Shown here: piece after piece, positions 58,830-64,000 of the stretch
Numbering within the stretch: position 1 is the first letter of the stretch
Layout of the letters: the number at the start of each line of letters is the position of its first letter
Assembly: GCF_003097235.1 (NCBI RefSeq)
Contig: NZ_QEQQ01000025.1
Coordinates: 1 to 64,000 of the forward strand
Direction: 5' to 3'
Origin: Pseudomonas sp. CC120222-01a
Lineage (GTDB): Bacteria; Pseudomonadota; Gammaproteobacteria; Pseudomonadales; Pseudomonadaceae
DNA length: 64,000 bases
Notes under the pieces: model-generated
Told to the model about the DNA's origin: nothing
Seen by the model: only the letters and a program-made list of their open reading frames with translations
Databases searched by the model: none
Program-made: the position numbers and the translations under genes

Positions 58830-59980
58830 CAGGCGAGCAACCGGACCAGGGTCTGGTAGTAGATTTCGGTCAGCAGGTCGAGGTCGCTGGCCAGGATCCG
58901 CTCGTCGACCTGGTGGATGGTGGCGTTGACCGGGCCAAGCTCGACCACCTGGGTGCCCATGGTGGCGATGAAGCGGCCATCGGAGGTACCGCCGCTGGTC
59001 GACGGCTGGGTGTCGCGGCCAGTGACGCCCTTGATGCTGGCCGCCACTGCGTCGAGCAGGTCGCCCGGTTCGGTGAGGAACGGCAGGCCCGACAGCGCCC
59101 AGTCGACCGACCAGTCCAGCTCGTGCTTGTCGAGGATCGCCGAGACCCGCGCCTGCAGGCCTTCGACCGTCGATTCGGTAGAGAAGCGGAAGTTGAACAG
59201 CGCGGTCAGCTCGCCCGGGACCACGTTGGTGGCGCCGGTGCCGGAGTTGAGGTTGGAGATCTGGAAGCTGGTCGGCGGGAAGAACGCGTTGCCTTCGTCC
59301 CAGTGCTCGGCAGCCAGTTCCGCCAGGGCCGGGGCGGCCAGGTGGATCGGGTTGCGCGCCAGGTGCGGGTAGGCCACATGGCCTTGCTTGCCGCGCACGG
59401 TCAGCTTGGCGCCGAGCGAGCCGCGACGGCCGTTCTTGACCACGTCGCCGAGCAGGGTGGTGCTCGATGGCTCGCCGACGATGCACCAGTCCAGGCGCTC
59501 GTTGCGTGCCTTCAGGCGCTCGACCACGGCCTTGGTGCCGTGGTGGGCCGGGCCTTCCTCGTCGCTGGTGATCAGGAACGCGACCTTGCCGCGGTGGTTG
59601 GGGTGGTCCTGCACGAAGCGCTCACTGGCGATCACCATCGAGGCCAGGCTGCCCTTCATGTCGGCAGCGCCGCGGCCGCAGAGCATGCCGTCGGCGTCGA
59701 TCAGTGCCTCGAACGGCTCGTGCTGCCACTGTTGCACCGGGCCGGTGGGGACCACGTCGGTGTGGCCGGCGAAGCACAGTACCGGGCCGTCCTGGGTACC
59801 GTGGGTGGCCCAGAAGTTGTCGACGTCTTCGATGCGCATCGGCTCCAGCTGGAAGCCCACGGCGCCCAGGCGGTTCATCATCTGCGCCTGGCAGTCGGCA
59901 TCGACGGGGGTGACCGAGGGGCGACGGATCAGGTCGCAGGCCAGTTGAAGGGTAGGCGAGAGCTCGGCAGGGGCCGTCAT
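58829..59980 (-). CDS. dapE: Succinyl-diaminopimelate desuccinylase
   Basis: The 383-residue dizinc hydrolase of the lysine/peptidoglycan pathway has the metal ligands and catalytic acids in place: His73 and Asp75 (FAGHTDVVP), Asp107 (GRGAADMKG) and Glu141/Glu142 (ITSDEEGPA). STSGGTSDGRFIATMG lies near the C-terminus. It removes succinate from N-succinyl-LL-diaminopimelate. It overlaps rlmA by one base. Confidence 0.96.
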   Translation of the reverse strand: MTAPAELSPTLQLACDLIRRPSVTPVDADCQAQMMNRLGAVGFQLEPMRIEDVDNFWATHGTQDGPVLCFAGHTDVVPTGPVQQWQHEPFEALIDADGMLCGRGAADMKGSLASMVIASERFVQDHPNHRGKVAFLITSDEEGPAHHGTKAVVERLKARNERLDWCIVGEPSSTTLLGDVVKNGRRGSLGAKLTVRGKQGHVAYPHLARNPIHLAAPALAELAAEHWDEGNAFFPPTSFQISNLNSGTGATNVVPGELTALFNFRFSTESTVEGLQARVSAILDKHELDWSVDWALSGLPFLTEPGDLLDAVAASIKGVTGRDTQPSTSGGTSDGRFIATMGTQVVELGPVNATIHQVDERILASDLDLLTEIYYQTLVRLLA

Positions 59981-60052
59981 GGGGAACTCCGGGGCAAGGC
60001 AAGGCGGGGAAATCTGAGGGGCGTTATCTTATATCAAACCGCTAGGCCAATG

Positions 60053-60154
60053 GGGCCGCTTTGCGGCCCTTTCGCGACACAAGGCCGCTCCTACAGAAGC
60101 ACGCGATCTCCTGTAGGAGCGGCCTTGCGTCGCGAAAGGGGCGCAAAGCGCCCC
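60053..60154. repeat. Composite BIME between dapE and ndvB
   Basis: Mini-hairpin GGGCCGC-TTT-GCGGCCC (60053-60069), 30-bp REP arms with one mismatch (60067-60096 and 60111-60140) and mini-hairpin GGGGCGC-AAA-GCGCCCC (60138-60154) lie in order. On the minus strand the last hairpin is the first thing after the ndvB stop and may terminate it. Confidence 0.9.
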
Positions 60155-60162
60155 AAAAAATC

Positions 60163-62754
60163 TCAAGCCTGCTGCGGCTCGGCGGCCTTCTGCGCAGGCT
60201 TGGGCAGCGACGACAGGAACGCCATCACCAATGCCGCCACATACGGCAACGACTGCACCAGCAACATCGCCACCCAGAAGCGCATGTCCGAACTCGGCAG
60301 CCCCTGCACCAGGAAAATCCCCAGCGCCGCCCCCCACAACATCAACATGATGAACAGCTCTTCGCGGGCTTCGGAAATCGCCACCAGCAAGCCATGGCTG
60401 TCGGCATTCTTCGGTGTGCGGAAGAACGGCATGCTGCTGGTGAAGAACCCGTACAACACCGCCTTGGCGATGGTGTGCGACAACGCCAGCCCCGCCAGTG
60501 CCGCAGCAAAGGCATCCTTGAGGTTCACCCCCACCGCGCGGCGGTAGAGGAAGATGATCTTGCCGACCTTGAAGAAGAACAGCGCCAGCGGCGGGATGGC
60601 GAAGATCATCAGCGGCGGGTCGACCCGGTGCGGCACGATGATCATCGCCGCCGACCACAGCAGGGCACCGACGGTGAAGAAGATGTTCATGCCATCGGCA
60701 ACCCACGGCAGCCAGCCGGCCAGGAAGTGGTAGCGCTGGCCACGGGTCAGCTCGCTACCCTTGCCGCGCAGCAGGGCGCTGGCGTGGTGCTTGATGATCT
60801 GGATGGCGCCATAGGCCCAGCGGAAGCGCTGCTTCTTGAAGTCGATGAAGGTGTCGGGCATCAGGCCCTTGCCATAGCTGTTGTGCGAATAGGCGGCCGA
60901 AAGGCCTTTCTCGAATACCCGCAGGCCCAGCTCGGCGTCCTCGCAAATGCACCATTCGGCCCAGCCCAGCTCCTCCAGCACGCTGCGCCGGGTCATGGTC
61001 ATGGTGCCGTGCTGGATGATCGCGTCACGGTCGTTGCGGGTGACCATGCCGATGTGGAAGAAGCCCTTGTATTCGCTGTAGCAGAGCTTCTTGAAGGCAC
61101 TTTCGTGCTGATCGCGGTAGTCCTGTGGCGACTGCACCACGGCGATCTTCGGGTCGGCGAAGTGCGGCACCATGTGCTTGAGCCAGTTGCGGTCGACGCA
61201 GTAGTCCGAGTCGATTACCGCGATCACTTCGGCGTCCTTGGCGGTGTGCGGGATCAGGTAGTTCAGCGCGCCGCCCTTGAAGCCGGCCAGGGGCGCGACG
61301 TGGAAGAACTTGAAGCGTTCGCCGAGCTTCTCGCAGTGGGCCTTGAGTGGCTCCCACACGGCCGGGTCCTTGGTGTTGTTGTCGATCACCAGCACTTCAT
61401 AGTCCGGGTAATCCAGTGCGGCGAGGGCGTCGAGGGTCTGCTTGACCATCTCCGGCGGCTCGTTGTAGCACGGCACATGCACCGACACCTTCGGCCGGTA
61501 GGCGCTGTCGCCCTGCACCGGCAGGAATTCACGCCGGCGCTTGTGGATCCACACGGCCTCGGCCAGCTCGTGGGCCTCGGTCATCAGCACGATGAACACG
61601 CCCAGTGCACCGAGCGCCAGCAGCACGCCGACCGTCAGGCTGAACCAGGTACTGTATTGCTGGCTGTAGTCATAGGCGATCCACACCAGCACCGACCCGC
61701 ACAGGAAGGTGATGAAGGTGAGGAAGGTGCGCCCACGCTGGCGTAGAGCCGAGCCGTCGATCAGCAGCACGGCCAGGGCGATCATCGCCAGCACCACCGA
61801 GGCCACCGCCAGCGCCCGCCACTGCGGGATCGCCACCACCGGCCCCTCGAAGTTGAACTTCTGCTGGCGCTCGGCGTTGTACACGCCCCAGTAGGCACCT
61901 ACCGAGCCTTCGTCGTTGGCCTTCCACGGCTGGTCATAGGCCTCGATGACGAAGTAGTTGTAGCCGCGGCGGTTGAGGGTGTTGACCAAGGTGCGCAGGT
62001 AGATCGCCTGGTCGGCCTGGGTGGCGTCGGCACCGCCGCGCATGCGGCCGTTGCTTGGCCAGCCGACTTCCGACAGCAGCAGCGGCTTGTGCGAGAACTG
62101 GTGGCGCAGCTCGCGGGCACGGTCGAGGACAAACTGCACCGAGTCTTTCATCGGCACGAATTCCCAGTACGGCAGGATGTGCGCGGCGATCAGGTCGACG
62201 TGCTTGGCCAGTTCCGGGTGCTCCTTCCAGATGTGCCACTGTTCGCTGGTGGTGACCGGCACCTTGACGGCGGCGCGGACGCGGTCGAGGTACTGGATCA
62301 GCTCTTCGGGGGTGACTTCTTCGCGGAACAGTGCTTCGTTGCCGACCACCACCCGCACCACGCTGCGTGAGTGGTTGGCCAGCTCGATGCCTTTTTCGAT
62401 CTCGCGTTCGTTGCGCTCCAGGTCTTTGCTGATCCAGATGCCCAAGGTCACCCGCAAGCCAAATTCTTCGGCCAGCCGCGGGATTTCGGCCTGGGTACCC
62501 TCGACGGTGTAGATACGAATGTTGTCGGTGAGCTTGTTCATCTGCTCCAGGTCCTGGCGTATTTCGTCATCGCTGGGGTACTGGCCCTTTTGTGGGCTTT
62601 CCCCAAGGCGGAACGGCGAATACGAGAAACCGGAGATCTGTTCCGGCCAGGCAGGTGCGGAGACTGGGCGATTGATCAACGCCCAGAACCCGGTGAACAG
62701 CGCGGCGATGGCCAGGACCACCACCAGGTTGAGGCCGAATTTGCGAGATGACAT
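60163..62754 (-). CDS. ndvB: Beta-(1,3)-glucan synthase/glucosyltransferase NdvB
   Basis: The 863-residue inner-membrane fusion has an N-terminal membrane segment and a periplasmic GH17 domain. Proton donor Glu140 is in VVVGNEALF and nucleophile Glu229 in LLLSEVGWPS. Membrane segments at about 318-390 follow, then a GT2 domain (VPCYNEPPEMV, AVIDSDYCVD, EDAELGLRVF, QRFRWAYG) and further membrane segments. It makes and remodels periplasmic cyclic glucans. In P. aeruginosa NdvB (also next to dapE) it is linked to biofilm-specific antibiotic tolerance. It is divergent from tcdA. Confidence 0.93.
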   Translation of the reverse strand: MSSRKFGLNLVVVLAIAALFTGFWALINRPVSAPAWPEQISGFSYSPFRLGESPQKGQYPSDDEIRQDLEQMNKLTDNIRIYTVEGTQAEIPRLAEEFGLRVTLGIWISKDLERNEREIEKGIELANHSRSVVRVVVGNEALFREEVTPEELIQYLDRVRAAVKVPVTTSEQWHIWKEHPELAKHVDLIAAHILPYWEFVPMKDSVQFVLDRARELRHQFSHKPLLLSEVGWPSNGRMRGGADATQADQAIYLRTLVNTLNRRGYNYFVIEAYDQPWKANDEGSVGAYWGVYNAERQQKFNFEGPVVAIPQWRALAVASVVLAMIALAVLLIDGSALRQRGRTFLTFITFLCGSVLVWIAYDYSQQYSTWFSLTVGVLLALGALGVFIVLMTEAHELAEAVWIHKRRREFLPVQGDSAYRPKVSVHVPCYNEPPEMVKQTLDALAALDYPDYEVLVIDNNTKDPAVWEPLKAHCEKLGERFKFFHVAPLAGFKGGALNYLIPHTAKDAEVIAVIDSDYCVDRNWLKHMVPHFADPKIAVVQSPQDYRDQHESAFKKLCYSEYKGFFHIGMVTRNDRDAIIQHGTMTMTRRSVLEELGWAEWCICEDAELGLRVFEKGLSAAYSHNSYGKGLMPDTFIDFKKQRFRWAYGAIQIIKHHASALLRGKGSELTRGQRYHFLAGWLPWVADGMNIFFTVGALLWSAAMIIVPHRVDPPLMIFAIPPLALFFFKVGKIIFLYRRAVGVNLKDAFAAALAGLALSHTIAKAVLYGFFTSSMPFFRTPKNADSHGLLVAISEAREELFIMLMLWGAALGIFLVQGLPSSDMRFWVAMLLVQSLPYVAALVMAFLSSLPKPAQKAAEPQQA

Positions 62755-62842
62755 TGTGATCCGTTTCTGTCCAAGTGATAGGACATTAAAGCAGTAATGG
62801 TAGGGTGTTTCCTAACGATGGAGGTCAGAGCGGGCATTGGCC

Positions 62843-62848
62843 TATAAT
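62843..62848 (+). promoter_or_regulatory. -10 element of tcdA
   Basis: A perfect TATAAT lies 39 bp before the tcdA start codon. The matching -35 region (around 62820) is poor, so strength is uncertain. Confidence 0.5.
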
Positions 62849-62887
62849 GCGCGCCGCTTTTTCGGGTACGAGCTTTGGGGTAGGAAC

Positions 62888-63697
62888 ATGAGCACAGAAG
62901 ATCCACGCTTTGCCGGCGTTGCCCGGCTGTATGGCGACGACGGCCTGCAGCGCCTGGGCAATGCCCATGTGGCAGTCGTCGGCATCGGCGGGGTCGGCTC
63001 GTGGGCAGCCGAAGCCCTGGCGCGCAGTGGCGTGGGCGAAATCACCCTGTTCGACCTGGACGACGTCTGCGTCAGCAATACCAACCGCCAGGCCCATGCC
63101 CTGGAAGGCCAGGTCGGGCGACCGAAGGTCGAGGTGATGGCCGAGCGCCTGCGGGCAATCAACCCGGCGATCACGGTGCACGCGGTGGCGGATTTCGTCA
63201 CTCGCGAAACCATGGCCGAGTACATCACTGAAGAGATGGACGCGGTGATCGACTGCATCGACAGCGTGATGGCCAAGGCGGCGCTGATCGCCTGGTGCCG
63301 GCGACGCAAGATCGCCATCGTCACTACCGGTGGGGCGGGCGGGCAGATCGACCCGACGCAGATCCAGGTCGGCGACCTCAACAAGACCTTCAACGACCCG
63401 CTAGCCTCGCGGGTGCGCTCGACCCTGCGCCGGGACTACAACTTCTCGCGCAATACCAGCCGCAACTATGGCGTGCCGTGTGTGTTCTCCAGCGAGCAGC
63501 TGCGTTATCCAAAGGGTGATGGCAGTGTCTGCCTGCAGAAGAGCTTTGTCGGTGAGGGTGTGCGCCTGGACTGTGCGGGCGGTTTTGGTGCAGTGATGAT
63601 GGTAACTGCGACGTTTGGCATGGTCGCGGCGAGCAAGGCCATCGAGAAACTGGTGGCAGGGGCGCGGCGGCCCTCGGAGCGGGTCAAACCTGAATAA
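62888..63697 (+). CDS. tcdA: tRNA threonylcarbamoyladenosine dehydratase TcdA (CsdL)
   Basis: The 269-residue E1/ThiF-type enzyme has nucleotide loop VGIGGVGSWAAEALARSG (about 31-48), FDLDDVCVSNTNRQ and DCIDSVMAKAALIAWC. It cyclises t6A to ct6A in tRNAs that read ANN codons, using ATP and the CsdA/CsdE sulfur system. The ATG at 62888 has taggaa; a longer frame is not supported. The csdE gene end lies convergent just downstream, the usual partner cluster. Confidence 0.93.
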   Translation: MSTEDPRFAGVARLYGDDGLQRLGNAHVAVVGIGGVGSWAAEALARSGVGEITLFDLDDVCVSNTNRQAHALEGQVGRPKVEVMAERLRAINPAITVHAVADFVTRETMAEYITEEMDAVIDCIDSVMAKAALIAWCRRRKIAIVTTGGAGGQIDPTQIQVGDLNKTFNDPLASRVRSTLRRDYNFSRNTSRNYGVPCVFSSEQLRYPKGDGSVCLQKSFVGEGVRLDCAGGFGAVMMVTATFGMVAASKAIEKLVAGARRPSERVKPE

Positions 63698-63716
63698 GCT
63701 TCGGGCGTTACGCGGT

Positions 63717-63839
63717 CCTTGTGGGAGCGGCCTTGCGTCGCGAAAGGGCCGCAGAGCGGCCCCGGCAATTCAGGATGCGAAGCGGAAAATCTGGGGGCGC
63801 TGCGCACCCCTTTCGCGACACAAGGCCGCTCCCACAAGG
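63717..63839. repeat. Composite BIME between convergent tcdA and csdE
   Basis: REP 63717-63748, mini-hairpin GGGCCGC-AGA-GCGGCCC (63746-63762) and inverted REP 63808-63839 are seen. The arms match with one mismatch. Confidence 0.88.
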
Positions 63840-63854
63840 GGGGCCATCTTTCAT

Positions 63855-64000
63855 CTAGCGGGGCGTTGCCAATTCCGCCATCCGCAACAACACCGCATGC
63901 AGCCCATTGCTGCGCGATGGCGACAGCTGCCGCTCCAGCCCCAGCTGGGTGAACCACTCACGCAGGTCCAGCCCGGCCAGTTCCGCAGTCGCCAACCCTT
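63855..64000 (-). CDS. csdE: SufE-family sulfur acceptor CsdE, C-terminal part
   Basis: The minus strand enters from the window edge with GLATAELAGLDLREWFTQLG, continues LERQLSPSRSNGLHAVLLRM and stops at 63855-63857. This is the C-terminus of SufE/CsdE proteins (DLREWFTQLGLxxxLSPSRSNGL). It accepts sulfur from the cysteine desulfurase CsdA, and its clustering with tcdA supports CsdE over SufE. The catalytic Cys lies outside the window. Confidence 0.88.
   Translation of the reverse strand, partial: GLATAELAGLDLREWFTQLGLERQLSPSRSNGLHAVLLRMAELATPR

Noticed and set aside
62755..62887. Possible small gene between ndvB and tcdA
   Set aside because: Only a promoter-like TATAAT and leader sequence; no start codon with a Shine-Dalgarno sequence other than tcdA.
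7374..63839. REP clusters as a possible CRISPR array
   Set aside because: The repeats are dispersed inverted pairs without regular spacers, and no cas genes are present.
1..64000. tRNA or rRNA genes
   Set aside because: No cloverleaf or rRNA-like sequence was noticed on either strand, though a covariance scan could not be run.

Overview
The window is chromosomal DNA of a Pseudomonas, most likely of the P. putida group. The evidence is high GC, typical Pseudomonas codon use, a complete seven-gene wsp cluster, DUF3077- and DUF3509-type genes, and many copies of the short palindromes typical of P. putida (REP units built around gcctcttcgcgggg.../...gccgctcctacagg). Most of it is core genome. 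The small accessory elements are an IS4-family end at the left edge, a low-GC island near 13 kb, a RelBE-type toxin-antitoxin pair at 37.2-37.8 kb and an extensin-like gene remnant at 46.5 kb. No tRNA, rRNA or CRISPR was seen.

Layout. 0-0.36 kb: end of an IS4-family element abutting a terminator. 0.4-12.9 kb: acyl-CoA thioesterase, CPA1-type antiporter, xerD, dsbC, hom-thrC, a receiver-like protein, a DUF3509 protein, a periplasmic binding protein, a CoA-transferase, yaeQ and recJ. 12.9-14.9 kb: low-GC membrane protein, DUF3077 and DUF6124-like genes and a highly structured leader. 14.9-21.6 kb: old yellow enzyme, then a minus-strand putrescine/GABA operon with E. coli ydcSTUVW content (binding protein, ATPase, two permeases, gamma-aminobutyraldehyde dehydrogenase). 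21.9-30.3 kb: wspABCDEFR, a surface-sensing chemosensory system ending in a diguanylate cyclase. 30.4-33.1 kb: prfB, with its programmed +1 frameshift, and lysS. 33.3-37.2 kb: TetR regulator, lipoprotein, a QEGLA/DUF1704 putative metallopeptidase, a lipoprotein alpha/beta hydrolase and a small membrane protein. 37.2-39.8 kb: toxin-antitoxin pair, then OmpA-family and DUF4398 lipoproteins. 39.9-48.1 kb: ppc, adk, tsaB, small conserved genes, DUF72, a PEP-mutase-like protein and rsmJ. 48.3-53.3 kb: a mexL-mexJ-mexK-like RND efflux locus without an outer-membrane partner gene. 53.4-64 kb: DUF4197 protein, YbaY-like lipoprotein, plsB, cold-shock protein, rlmA-like, dapE, ndvB (GH17+GT2 glucan synthase), tcdA and the end of csdE.

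How the genes work together. Wsp makes c-di-GMP and drives biofilm formation. NdvB-type glucans and RND efflux contribute to the biofilm and tolerance state in Pseudomonas. The ydcSTUV-patD operon would import putrescine-like compounds and oxidise the aminobutyraldehyde formed from them. csdE-tcdA belongs to tRNA t6A cyclisation, and tsaB to t6A synthesis.

The most interesting unexplained signals are: composite BIME repeats whose flanking mini-hairpins change sequence but keep pairing; a leader at 14.47-14.64 kb with mutually exclusive pairings; a terminator placed against the start codon of the IS4 transposase; an HExxxH + QEGLA signature in a protein usually annotated only as a flavohemoglobin modulator; and a CoA-transferase without the expected aspartate.
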